Shown here: piece after piece, positions 8,531-17,414 of the stretch | Layout: every line of letters begins with the position of its first letter | How positions within the stretch are numbered: the stretch's first letter is position 1 | Assembly (NCBI GenBank): GCA_002842875.1 | Contig: PHEF01000005.1 | Span: forward strand, 1 to 64,000 | DNA length: 64,000 nt | Direction: 5' to 3' | Source of the DNA: Alphaproteobacteria bacterium HGW-Alphaproteobacteria-3 | GTDB lineage: Bacteria; Pseudomonadota; Alphaproteobacteria; Parvibaculales; Parvibaculaceae | Notes under the pieces: generated by a model | Told to the model about the DNA's origin: nothing | Seen by the model: the letters and a program-made list of their open reading frames with translations, nothing else | Databases searched by the model: none | Made by a program: the position numbers and the translations under genes

Positions 8531-9659
8531 CCGGCTGAAGAGTACAACCACCCGAGCAACCGGCGGACGGCTTCACCGCTCACACATGATTGCGATCGGC
8601 ATTGCCGTCGTAATCGCTCTCTGGTTCGCGACGGGCATCTTCACCGGCAACGGAAGCACCGGCCCCGAGCTCACTGCCGCCGAACAAGATGCCGTCAATA
8701 ACGTGGTGGCTCGCGTTCGCGTGATGGAATCGACGGCAACGCTGCGCCGGGGCTCCTTCATCATCCGCGGACGCACCGAGGCGAAGCGCGCCGTCGAAGT
8801 GCGCGCGGAGACGCAAGGGACAGTGGCGAAGCTTCCGGTCGAAAAAGGAGAACGTGTCGTCAGGGGCGATGTTCTTTGCGAACTCGCGCTCAATGCCCGC
8901 GACGCACAACTTGCCGAGGCACAGGCGCTCGTCCGGCAGCGGCGCCTCGAATACGACGCTTCGCGCCAACTCGCGGAGAAAGGCTACCGTGCGCCCACCG
9001 TCGCCGCAGGTTCCAAAGCCGCCTACGATGCCGCCCAGGCCCGCCTCAAGCAGATGGAAGTCGAGGTCGGCCAAACGAAAATCAGGGCACCATTCGACGG
9101 GATATTCGACGGGCGACCGGTCGAAGTGGGCGACTACATGCGCGTGGGCGATGTCTGCGGGCTGGTCGTCGAACTCAACCCGCTCCTGATCGTGGGGCAG
9201 GTCGCGGAGGACCGCGTCGCGTCGCTGCAAATCGGCGAGCCCGGCAAGGCGAGACTTGTCACCGGCGAAACGGCCGAAGGAAAGATCAGCTTCGTCGCGA
9301 AGACGGCAGACCCCGCAACCCGCACCTTCCGCGTCGAGCTCGAGGTGCCGAACGAAGACCTTTCAAAGCGCTCTGGCGTCACTGCCGAGATCGTCGTGCC
9401 GGGCAAGGAAGTGCTTGCTCACAGAATCCCGAGTGGCGTTCTCTCGCTCGACGACAACGGCGTCATCGGCATTCGCACGGTGGGGGCGGACGAACGGGTC
9501 GAGTTCAATCGCGTCACGCTTATCGACGATACGCCCGAGGGGCTCTGGGTTGCCGGGCTGCCCGAGAAGATCACGCTGATTACCGTCGGACAGGACTATG
9601 TCAAGGAAGGCCAGAAGGTCGAGTCCGTCGCCGACAACCAGGTTGGAGCGTCGCTGTGA
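8517..9659 (+). CDS. RND efflux periplasmic adaptor subunit
   Basis: Membrane-fusion protein of 380 residues that should bridge the inner-membrane pump and an outer-membrane channel. One N-terminal transmembrane anchor is seen (MIAIGIAVVIALWFATGIF, near residue 25). A lipoyl/hairpin region follows, with the first strand at RAVEVRAETQGTVAKLPVEKGERVVRGD and the second at IRAPFDGIFDGRPVEVGDYMRVGD. A beta-barrel domain comes last. The start at 8517 lies inside the end of the PadR gene; ATG 8523 is an alternative. Its stop overlaps the start of the pump gene. No outer-membrane factor is encoded nearby, so a shared TolC-type channel must be supplied from elsewhere. Confidence 0.88.
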   Translation: MRMLDRLKSTTTRATGGRLHRSHMIAIGIAVVIALWFATGIFTGNGSTGPELTAAEQDAVNNVVARVRVMESTATLRRGSFIIRGRTEAKRAVEVRAETQGTVAKLPVEKGERVVRGDVLCELALNARDAQLAEAQALVRQRRLEYDASRQLAEKGYRAPTVAAGSKAAYDAAQARLKQMEVEVGQTKIRAPFDGIFDGRPVEVGDYMRVGDVCGLVVELNPLLIVGQVAEDRVASLQIGEPGKARLVTGETAEGKISFVAKTADPATRTFRVELEVPNEDLSKRSGVTAEIVVPGKEVLAHRIPSGVLSLDDNGVIGIRTVGADERVEFNRVTLIDDTPEGLWVAGLPEKITLITVGQDYVKEGQKVESVADNQVGASL

Positions 9660-12600
9660 ACGCCTTTATCGAAGCCGCCATTGGACACTCGCGCACCGTT
9701 CTGACGTCGATGGTGCTGCTGGTTGCGGCCGGCATCATTTCCTTCATCTCGATCCCGAAGGAAGCCGACCCCGATATTCCAATTCCGATCTTCTATGTCT
9801 CGATCGTCCATCAAGGCATTTCGCCCGAAGACGCAGAGCGCTTGCTCATCAGGCCAATGGAAACGGAACTGCGATCCCTCGAGGGGCTTGAGGAGATCAC
9901 CGCCATAGCCTCTCAAGGTCACGCCGGCATCCTGCTCGAATTCGACGTGAACTTCGACAAGGACGCGGCGCTTCAGGACGTGCGCGAGAAGGTCGACCTC
10001 GCACGCGCCAAGCTCCCCGGCGATACCGAAGAGCCCATTGTTCGAGAGTTCAATGCAGCCCTCTTTCCCGTTTTGATCGTCACGTTGTCGGGCGAGGTGC
10101 CCGAACGAACGCTCTATAATGCCGCCCGGCGTCTGAAGGACGAAATCGAGGCCGTTCCGACCGTGCTTCAGGCCGAGCTTGTCGGTCATCGGGATGAACT
10201 GCTGGAGGTCGTGATCGACCCCGCAAAACTCGAGTCCTACAACGTTTCGCAGGGCGAGCTCATCAACGTCGTCTCGCTGAACAACCGCCTCGTCGCCGCC
10301 GGCAACATCGACACCGGCCAGGGCCGGTTCTCCGTAAAGGTTCCCGGTCTCTTCGAGGATCGCGAAGACGTTCTCAACCTTCCGGTCAAGGTGTCCGGGG
10401 AGGGTGTCGTTACGTTGTCCGACATTGCCGACATCCGGCGTACCTTCAAGGATGCGGACGGCTATGCCCAGTTCAACGGTCACCCCGCAATCGCGATCGA
10501 AATCACGAAGCGTATCGGCACCAACATCATCGACAACAACCAGCATGTGCGTCAGGTCGTGGAGGATTTCACGGCGCAGTGGCCCGAAGCCATTCATGTG
10601 AATTACACGCTCGACGCGTCCGACTGGATTTTCCGCTCTCTGGGCTCTCTGCAATCGTCCATCGCAACGGCCATCGTGCTCGTCATGATCGTGGTCGTGG
10701 CCGCGCTTGGGCTTCGCTCGGCCATGCTGGTCGGCATTGCGATTCCCACGTCGTTCATGATCGGCTTCTTTTTCCTCGCATCCGCGGGGTACACGATCAA
10801 CATGATGGTCATGTTCGGCATGCTGCTCGCCGTCGGCATGCTCGTCGACGGCGCCATCGTGGTGGTCGAGTACGCCGACCGCAAGATGTCCGAAGGGCTG
10901 GATCGGCGCGAAGCCTATACGCTCGCCTCCAAGCGCATGTTCTGGCCCGTCGCTTCGTCGACGGCGACGACGCTGGCGGCCTTCCTGCCGATGCTGCTCT
11001 GGCCGGGCGTGAGCGGCAAGTTCATGAGCTACCTGCCGATCACGCTCATCGTCGTCCTTTCGGCTTCGCTTCTCACGGCACTCGTTTTCGTGCCGACCAT
11101 GGGCACGATCTTCGGCAAGGCAGAGAGCGAGAATGACGACGTTCTGAAGCAGCTTGCCGGCGCGGAAACGGGCGATATCAGAGCCCTTCCCGGCCTTACC
11201 GGCTCCTATGTGCGGATGCTCGACAGGCTCGTCCGGGTCCCTGGTCGCGTCCTCGCGGCAACGGGCGTCATACTCGCCGTCACCATCACGCTCTTCTCGA
11301 TGTTCAGTAACGGCGTCGAATTTTTCGTCGATACCGAGCCAGAGCGGGCCATCGTGCTCGTGAGCGCACGTGGCAACCTTTCGGCGCGGGACACGCTGAC
11401 ACTTGCGCAGGACGTGGAACAGATTGTGCTCGACACCGACGGCGTGGAGACGGTCTTCACGCGCACGGGGCCGGGTCTTGGCAGCGGTTCAACGGGGCGC
11501 AACGACGTTCCGAAAGATCTTATCGCCCAGATGATGATCGAACTGAAGCCCTACGAGGAGCGACGTAAGGGTGCAATCATCCTGGAGGAGATAAGGCAGA
11601 AGACGAAGTCCATTCCCGGCATCAAGGTCGAACTGCGCAAACAGCAAGACGGTCCGCCAACCGGCAAAGACATCCAGATCGAACTGACGTCGACCGACTA
11701 TCAGAAACTGCTCGCCACAACCGCGCAGATTCGTTCGCATCTCGACAGCGAAGTGGGCGGGCTTATCGACATCGAGGACGGGCGGCCCCTTCCCGGCGTC
11801 GAATGGATCATGACTGTGGACCGCGAGATGGCGGGGCGCTTCGGGGCGGACGTTACGTCCGTTGGCGCCGTCATCCAGCTTGTTACCAATGGCATCATGA
11901 TCGGCGAGTACAGGCCCGACGACGCGCAGGACGAGGTGGATATCAGGGCTCGCTTCCCGGATGACTACCGTGTTCTCGACCAGCTTGACCAACTACGCGT
12001 TCAGACAGCGACGGGGCTCGTTCCCATTTCCAACTTTGTCCGCCGCGAGGCGGAGCCGCAGGTGAGCACGATCGAGCGCATCAACGGTTATCGCCGCATC
12101 ATGATCAAGGCGAACACGGCGGTCGACCCCGAGACTGGCGACAAGATCAATGTGGACGACAAGGTGGGAGAAATTTCGAGCTGGCTTTCGCAGCAAACCA
12201 TAGACCCCGCCGTGAAGGTCAAGTTCCGCGGCGCCAACGAGGAGCAAGCGGAATCCGCGTCGTTCCTCGGCGGCGCGCTCATCGGCGCGCTCTTCCTGAT
12301 GTTCATTATCCTGCTGACTCAGTTCAACAGCTTCTATCACTCGGTGCTCACGCTCTCGACCGTTGTCCTTTCGACGGTCGGCGTTCTGATCGGCATGGTG
12401 GTGACGGGACAGGCCTTCTCCGTGATCATGACGGGCACCGGCATCGTGGCGCTTGCGGGCATCGTGGTGAACAATTCGATTGTGCTGATCGACACCTATC
12501 AGCGGCTCCGGGAGGACGCGATGGATGCCGTTGAAGCCGTTCTTCGCACGGCCGGTCAGCGCTTGCGGCCGATCATGCTGACGACCATAACGACCATGCT

Positions 12601-12862
12601 CGGCCTGCTGCCGATGGCGCTTCAGATCAATCTCGACTTCGTGTCGCGTGAAATCGTTATCGGCGGTCCGGTGTCGGTCTGGTGGGTCCAGCTTTCAACC
12701 GCGATCATTTTCGGCCTTGGTTTTTCGACACTCCTGACGCTCGTCCTCGTTCCCGTCCTGCTGGCAGCGCCGAGCGTCCTTCGCGCGCGGCGCGCGGCGG
12801 CGCGTGGGACGCAGCCCGATTGGACGAACGTCGAAGGTCCGGCGCGACGCGCCGCCGAGTGA
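9656..12862 (+). CDS. RND efflux transporter permease
   Basis: Inner-membrane proton-driven efflux pump of 1068 residues in the AcrB/HAE-like superfamily. The N-terminal membrane helix is followed by FISIPKEADPDIPIPIFYVSI. The first membrane block contains VMFGMLLAVGMLVDGAIVVVEYADR, the proton-relay segment with its Asp near residue 400. The second half repeats the fold, with GTGIVALAGIVVNNSIVLIDTY near residue 930. The GTG at 9656 overlaps the adaptor stop codon (GTGA) and has GGAG eight bases upstream, showing translational coupling. Substrates cannot be predicted. Control by the linked PadR suggests small amphipathic or aromatic compounds, but that is inference. Confidence 0.9.
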   Translation: MNAFIEAAIGHSRTVLTSMVLLVAAGIISFISIPKEADPDIPIPIFYVSIVHQGISPEDAERLLIRPMETELRSLEGLEEITAIASQGHAGILLEFDVNFDKDAALQDVREKVDLARAKLPGDTEEPIVREFNAALFPVLIVTLSGEVPERTLYNAARRLKDEIEAVPTVLQAELVGHRDELLEVVIDPAKLESYNVSQGELINVVSLNNRLVAAGNIDTGQGRFSVKVPGLFEDREDVLNLPVKVSGEGVVTLSDIADIRRTFKDADGYAQFNGHPAIAIEITKRIGTNIIDNNQHVRQVVEDFTAQWPEAIHVNYTLDASDWIFRSLGSLQSSIATAIVLVMIVVVAALGLRSAMLVGIAIPTSFMIGFFFLASAGYTINMMVMFGMLLAVGMLVDGAIVVVEYADRKMSEGLDRREAYTLASKRMFWPVASSTATTLAAFLPMLLWPGVSGKFMSYLPITLIVVLSASLLTALVFVPTMGTIFGKAESENDDVLKQLAGAETGDIRALPGLTGSYVRMLDRLVRVPGRVLAATGVILAVTITLFSMFSNGVEFFVDTEPERAIVLVSARGNLSARDTLTLAQDVEQIVLDTDGVETVFTRTGPGLGSGSTGRNDVPKDLIAQMMIELKPYEERRKGAIILEEIRQKTKSIPGIKVELRKQQDGPPTGKDIQIELTSTDYQKLLATTAQIRSHLDSEVGGLIDIEDGRPLPGVEWIMTVDREMAGRFGADVTSVGAVIQLVTNGIMIGEYRPDDAQDEVDIRARFPDDYRVLDQLDQLRVQTATGLVPISNFVRREAEPQVSTIERINGYRRIMIKANTAVDPETGDKINVDDKVGEISSWLSQQTIDPAVKVKFRGANEEQAESASFLGGALIGALFLMFIILLTQFNSFYHSVLTLSTVVLSTVGVLIGMVVTGQAFSVIMTGTGIVALAGIVVNNSIVLIDTYQRLREDAMDAVEAVLRTAGQRLRPIMLTTITTMLGLLPMALQINLDFVSREIVIGGPVSVWWVQLSTAIIFGLGFSTLLTLVLVPVLLAAPSVLRARRAAARGTQPDWTNVEGPARRAAE

Positions 12863-12864
12863 CG

Positions 12865-13722
12865 TCAGGCTTCGTCGGCGACAGGATTGGAGAGAAGGCC
12901 AACGTCTTCGATTTCGATTTCGATGACGTCGCCCGGCTTCATCCATAGCGGCGGCGTGCGGGCAAAGCCCACACCCGCCGGCGTTCCCATCACGAGCACG
13001 TCGCCAGGTTCGAGCGTCATGCACTGACTGAGCAGCATGATCGTCTCGTCCACGGGAAAGATCATGTCGGCGGTGTTCGCGCTTTGCATGACGGTGCCGT
13101 TGAGCCGCGATTCGATCTTGAGGCCCGTCGCGCCGGGCGGCAGTTCTTCCGCCGGAACGAAGGCAGGCCCGAAGGGGCCTGTCGCGTCGAAGTTCTTGCC
13201 GATGGTCCATTGCGGCGTGCGGCGCTGATAGTCGCGGACAGAGCCATCATTGAAGCAGGCATAGCCCGCAACGTAAGCGAGCGCCCTCTCCTTCGGCGTG
13301 TGCCGAGGCACGGGCCGGCCGATCACCGCGGCGAGCTCTGCCTCGAAGTCGAGTTGTTGCGAAACGCGCGGCCTGAGCATCGGCCGGTCATGTCCGAGAA
13401 GAGACGTCGCGCTGCGCATGAAGAAGTTCGGATAATCGGGCTTCTCGCGCCCGCCCTCGGCGGCATGGGCGGCGTAGTTCAGCCCCAGGCAGACGACCTT
13501 GCCGGGACGGGGGATAACCGGAAGGAAGGCGATGCGGTCAAGCGGAATGCGAGGCGCCGAAATGGCTGCCTCGCCGGCCGCCTCGAGGCCGGATTTGCCC
13601 GCCCGGATGGCCTCGAAAAGGGAGGTGGGCGCACCGGAAATGGCCGAGATATCCGCGACCTCGCCGTCAAAAAGGCAGCCAAACCGCTCTTTTCCCTCAA
13701 ACTCGAATGTCGTGAACCTCAT
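12865..13722 (-). CDS. Fumarylacetoacetate hydrolase family protein
   Basis: Enzyme of 285 residues with the FAH fold, which hydrolyses or isomerises C-C bonds in diketo acids, often in aromatic-compound catabolism. The metal-binding segment is clear: QLDFEAELAAVIGRP gives the E-x-E pair, with Asp in YAGYACFNDGSVRDYQ. The conserved KVVCLGLNYAAHA precedes it and GDVLVMGTPAGVGFA ends the domain. The ATG at 13722 has a GGGGA element upstream and matches family length. A longer frame upstream shows no similarity. It converges with the efflux pump gene, with only two bases between their ends. The actual substrate is unknown. Confidence 0.87.
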   Translation of the reverse strand: MRFTTFEFEGKERFGCLFDGEVADISAISGAPTSLFEAIRAGKSGLEAAGEAAISAPRIPLDRIAFLPVIPRPGKVVCLGLNYAAHAAEGGREKPDYPNFFMRSATSLLGHDRPMLRPRVSQQLDFEAELAAVIGRPVPRHTPKERALAYVAGYACFNDGSVRDYQRRTPQWTIGKNFDATGPFGPAFVPAEELPPGATGLKIESRLNGTVMQSANTADMIFPVDETIMLLSQCMTLEPGDVLVMGTPAGVGFARTPPLWMKPGDVIEIEIEDVGLLSNPVADEA

Positions 13723-14128
13723 CTCAAATCCCCGCTTTCCATCCGGCATGCGGGCGAGGTAAACGCCAACTTTCAAGCGAAGTCAACGAGGCGCTCCCAC
13801 GGCGATGACGGGAACCGGGGATAAGGGCCGGTTTTCCTTTCGTAACAATAACTTGATGGCTTATCCCCGGCTGACTGTCATCGAAATGTCATTAAACTGT
13901 CACAAACGGCGGGCGCATCTACTCCGTGTACGGATTTTCTTTCCGTAGCGCTCCGCGCGATCAACGCAAAAAAACAATCCCCGTGGTTTTCGGGCACTTC
14001 GAGCGTCCCGGACGCAATAAAGTTATGCCCGGTTTTCCGAGGCCGTCCCGAACGGCGTTTGACAGGCGGGCCGCACCTCCCTACTCAAATTGTCAAAAGC
14101 AATTGAAGGGCAAGGGAGGCCCGGCCCC
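13723..14128. other. Divergent regulatory region between FAH-family and carboxylase genes
   Basis: This 406-bp gap contains no convincing gene. It holds an 11-bp perfect inverted repeat (CCGGGGATAAG at 13815-13825, CTTATCCCCGG at 13860-13870) and, four bases later, a Pho-box-like triple repeat. The AAGGGAGG ribosome binding site of the carboxylase gene is at its right end. Confidence 0.6.
13875..13907 (+). promoter_or_regulatory. Pho-box-like triple direct repeat (site 2)
   Basis: CTGTCAT-N4-ATGTCAT-N4-CTGTCAC is a set of three 11-bp units that fits the PhoB consensus CTGTCAT-N4-CTGTCAT closely. It points toward the acyl-CoA carboxylase gene 222 bp downstream and lies 153 bp behind the FAH-family start. 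A PhoB role is inference; the strict 11-bp spacing is seen directly. Confidence 0.6.
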
Positions 14129-17100
14129 ATGAAAAGCCTGTTGATCGCCAATCGCGGCGAGATTGCCGTGCGCATCGCGCGCGCGGGTGCGGAACTCGGA
14201 TTGCGGACGGTCGCCGTATTCGCCGAGGACGATGCGCTGTCGCTGCATGTGCGGGCGGCCGACGAGGCGCTGCCGTTGACCGGCACGGGCGCCGCCGCCT
14301 ATCTCGACATCGCGCAGATCGTCGCGGAGGCGAAAAAGGCGGGATGCGACGCGATCCATCCGGGCTACGGGTTCCTGAGCGAGAATGCGGCCTTCGCGGA
14401 AGCCTGCGCGAAGGAGGGCATCACCTTTGTCGGCCCTTCGCCCGAGGCGCTTCGCCTGTTCGGCGACAAGGCGCAAGCGCGCGCCTTGGCGGAGAGGCTG
14501 GGCGTGCCGCTCTTTCCCGGCACGAAAGCCGCGACGAGCCTCGATGAGGCGCGCGCCTTCATGGAGGGGCTGGGGCCGAACGCGGCCGTTATGCTGAAGG
14601 CGCTGGCGGGCGGCGGCGGGCGCGGCATGCGCGCGGTAACGGACCCCAAAGACCTTGCCGAAGCCTATGAACGCTGCCGCTCGGAAGCGATGGCCGCTTT
14701 CGGCAGCGGGGACATCTATGTCGAGAAGCTGATCGGGAAAGCGCGGCACATCGAGATCCAGATCGTGGGCGATGGAACGGACGTCGTCGATTTCGGCGAA
14801 CGCGAATGCACGCTGCAAAGGCGCAACCAGAAGGTCGTGGAAATCGCGCCGAGCCCGACGCTCGACGACGAGATGCGCAAGCGGCTCGTGCATGCGGCGC
14901 GGAAGCTCGCAAGCGCCGCCGCCTACAAGGGGCTCGGCACGTTCGAATTCCTGATCGACATGGAGGCGGCGACACCCGACGCGGCCATCGCCTTCATGGA
15001 GGCCAATCCGCGACTGCAGGTGGAGCATACCGTCACCGAGGAAGTGACGGGCGTCGACCTCGTGAAGACGCAACTGAGGATCGCGGCGGGCGAGACGCTG
15101 AAGGATGTGGGGCTGACGGAGGCGCCCGCCCCGCGCGGCTTTGCAATCGAGCTTCGCGTGAACATGGAGCGGATGAGCGAGACGGGCGAGGCGGTGCCGA
15201 CGGGCGGCACGCTGACTTCCTTCTCGCCGCCTTCGGGACCGGGCATCCGCGTGGACACGTTCGGCTATGCCGGATACCGCACGAGCCCGCATTACGATTC
15301 GCTGATCGCGAAGCTCATCGCCCATTCGCCCGCGCCGGACTATGCCTCGGCCGCCGCCCGCGCACGGCGCGCGCTGAGCGAATTCCAGATCGAGGGCGTG
15401 ACGACCAATCTTTCCTTCCTGCAGGCGCTGATGGCGCGGCGCGACGTGCAGGCAAACGAGGTCTGCACAAGCTTCATTGCCGACCATGCGGGCGAACTGG
15501 CGAAGGCGGAAGCGGCGGCTCCCCGCTTCTTCGCGGGCAATGGCCACGCAGCGGCGGAAGCGGCGCGGCATCATGTGGAAGGACCGGCGGGAACGACGCC
15601 CGTTCCCTCGACCATGCAGGGCAAGGTCATTTCCGTCGACGTGGCGGAAGGCGACAGCGTGGCGAAGGGGCAGCAGATCGCCGTGCTGGAAGCGATGAAG
15701 ATGGAACACACCATCGCCGCGCCTTTCGGCGGCACGGTGCGCAAGGTAGCGGCGATCGCGAACGCAACGCTGATGGAGGGCGAACCGATCCTCTTCATCG
15801 AGGAAGGCGCGAGCGGCGCTGCGCTGACGGTGGCGGAAGAGACGATCGATCCGGATTACATCCGGCCGGACCTGCAACATGTCATCGACCGGCATGCGCT
15901 GGGTCTCGACGAGAACCGGCCCGACGCCGTGGCGCGGCGGCGCAAGCGCAACCAGCGCACGGTGCGCGAGAATATCGCGCATCTCTGCGACGAGGGAAGC
16001 TTCATCGAATATGGCGCGCTGGCGCTTGCCGCGCAGCGCCGGCGGCGGAGCATGGAAGAGCTTTTGAAGATGAGCCCGGCGGACGGGCTCGTCTCCGGGA
16101 TCGGCACGGTGAATGCCTCGCTCTTCGGCGAGGCGAAGGCGCGTGCGCTCGTCATGGGCTACGACTTCACCGTGTTCGCGGGCACGCAGGGCGCGATGAA
16201 CCACAAGAAGATGGACCGCATGCTCTTTCTCGCGCGGGACCAGAAGCTACCCATCGTGCTGCTGGCGGAGGGCGGCGGCGGACGGCCGGGCGACACGGAT
16301 GTGGCGGGCGTTGCCGGGCTCGACACGCCGAGCTTCCACACATTTGCAACACTCAGCGGCAAGGTGCCGCTTGTCGGCATGACGGCGGGGCGCTGCTTTG
16401 CGGGGAATGCCGCACTGCTCGGCTGCTGCGACGTCATCATCGCGACGGCGGATTCCAATATCGGCATGGGCGGCCCGGCGATGATCGAGGGGGGCGGGCT
16501 CGGCGTCTATCAGCCCGAAGAGGTCGGCCCCGCCGAGGTGCAGCGCAGGAACGGCGTCATCGACATTTTCGTGCAGGACGAGGAAGAGGCGATCGAGGCC
16601 TGCAAGACCTATCTCTCCTATTTCCAGGGGCCGGTCGAGACATGGGAAGCGGGCGACCAGCGGCTTCTGCGCCATGCGATCCCGGAGAACCGCCTGCGCG
16701 CCTATGACGTCGGGCGCGTGATCGAGGGGCTGGCGGACAAGGGCTCGGTGCTCGAACTGCGCAAGGATTTCGGCATCGGCATCAAGACGGCGCTCATCCG
16801 CATGGAAGGGCGGCCGATGGGGCTGATCGCGAACAACCCCTATCATCTCGGCGGCGCCATCGACGCGGAAGCAGCCGACAAGGCGGCGCGCTTCATGCAG
16901 CTTTGCGACGCGTTCGGGCTGCCGATCCTGTCGCTCTGCGACACGCCGGGCTTCATGGTGGGCCCCGAGATCGAAAAGCAGGCGCAGGTGCGGCATGTGA
17001 GCCGCATGTTCGTGACGGCGGCGAATATGAGCGTGCCGCTGTTCGCGGTGGTGTTGCGCAAGGGCTATGGGCTCGGCGCGCAGGCGATGACGGCGGGGAG

Positions 17101-17410
17101 CTTCCATGCGCCCTTCTTCAACATTTCCTGGCCGACGGGCGAATTCGGCGGCATGGGGCTCGAAGGGGCGGTGAGGCTCGGCTATCGCCGCGAGATGGAG
17201 GCGATCGAGGACCTGGAGGAACGCGACGCCTTCTACCGCAAGATGGTCGACCGCTATTACGAGAACGGCAAGGCGACCAACATGGCGTCGTTCCTGGAGA
17301 TCGACGCGGTGATCGACCCGGCGGAGACGCGGCACTGGATCGTCCGTGGGCTGAAGTCCCTGCCGCCCGAGGGGCCGCGCGCGCCGCGGCCCTTCATCGA
17401 TACGTGGTGA
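14129..17410 (+). CDS. Single-chain biotin-dependent acyl-CoA carboxylase
   Basis: A 1093-residue cytoplasmic enzyme that fuses all parts of a biotin carboxylase system. Residues 1 to about 450 are the biotin carboxylase (KSLLIANRGEIAVRI, ATP-grasp loop KALAGGGGRGMR, FMEANPRLQVEHTVTE). A biotinyl carrier domain follows with EAMKMEH, the biotin lysine being about Lys524. Residues 590-1090 are the carboxyltransferase of the acyl-CoA carboxylase beta type, with GGGGRPGDTD and the GLGAQAM segment. It would carboxylate acyl-CoA using bicarbonate and ATP. Most bacteria split these parts over two to four polypeptides. The fused form resembles the long-chain acyl-CoA carboxylase known from some actinobacteria and alphaproteobacteria. 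The ATG at 14129 has AAGGGAGG upstream. Substrate chain length is unproven. Confidence 0.9.
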   Translation: MKSLLIANRGEIAVRIARAGAELGLRTVAVFAEDDALSLHVRAADEALPLTGTGAAAYLDIAQIVAEAKKAGCDAIHPGYGFLSENAAFAEACAKEGITFVGPSPEALRLFGDKAQARALAERLGVPLFPGTKAATSLDEARAFMEGLGPNAAVMLKALAGGGGRGMRAVTDPKDLAEAYERCRSEAMAAFGSGDIYVEKLIGKARHIEIQIVGDGTDVVDFGERECTLQRRNQKVVEIAPSPTLDDEMRKRLVHAARKLASAAAYKGLGTFEFLIDMEAATPDAAIAFMEANPRLQVEHTVTEEVTGVDLVKTQLRIAAGETLKDVGLTEAPAPRGFAIELRVNMERMSETGEAVPTGGTLTSFSPPSGPGIRVDTFGYAGYRTSPHYDSLIAKLIAHSPAPDYASAAARARRALSEFQIEGVTTNLSFLQALMARRDVQANEVCTSFIADHAGELAKAEAAAPRFFAGNGHAAAEAARHHVEGPAGTTPVPSTMQGKVISVDVAEGDSVAKGQQIAVLEAMKMEHTIAAPFGGTVRKVAAIANATLMEGEPILFIEEGASGAALTVAEETIDPDYIRPDLQHVIDRHALGLDENRPDAVARRRKRNQRTVRENIAHLCDEGSFIEYGALALAAQRRRRSMEELLKMSPADGLVSGIGTVNASLFGEAKARALVMGYDFTVFAGTQGAMNHKKMDRMLFLARDQKLPIVLLAEGGGGRPGDTDVAGVAGLDTPSFHTFATLSGKVPLVGMTAGRCFAGNAALLGCCDVIIATADSNIGMGGPAMIEGGGLGVYQPEEVGPAEVQRRNGVIDIFVQDEEEAIEACKTYLSYFQGPVETWEAGDQRLLRHAIPENRLRAYDVGRVIEGLADKGSVLELRKDFGIGIKTALIRMEGRPMGLIANNPYHLGGAIDAEAADKAARFMQLCDAFGLPILSLCDTPGFMVGPEIEKQAQVRHVSRMFVTAANMSVPLFAVVLRKGYGLGAQAMTAGSFHAPFFNISWPTGEFGGMGLEGAVRLGYRREMEAIEDLEERDAFYRKMVDRYYENGKATNMASFLEIDAVIDPAETRHWIVRGLKSLPPEGPRAPRPFIDTW

Positions 17411-17414
17411 CGGT

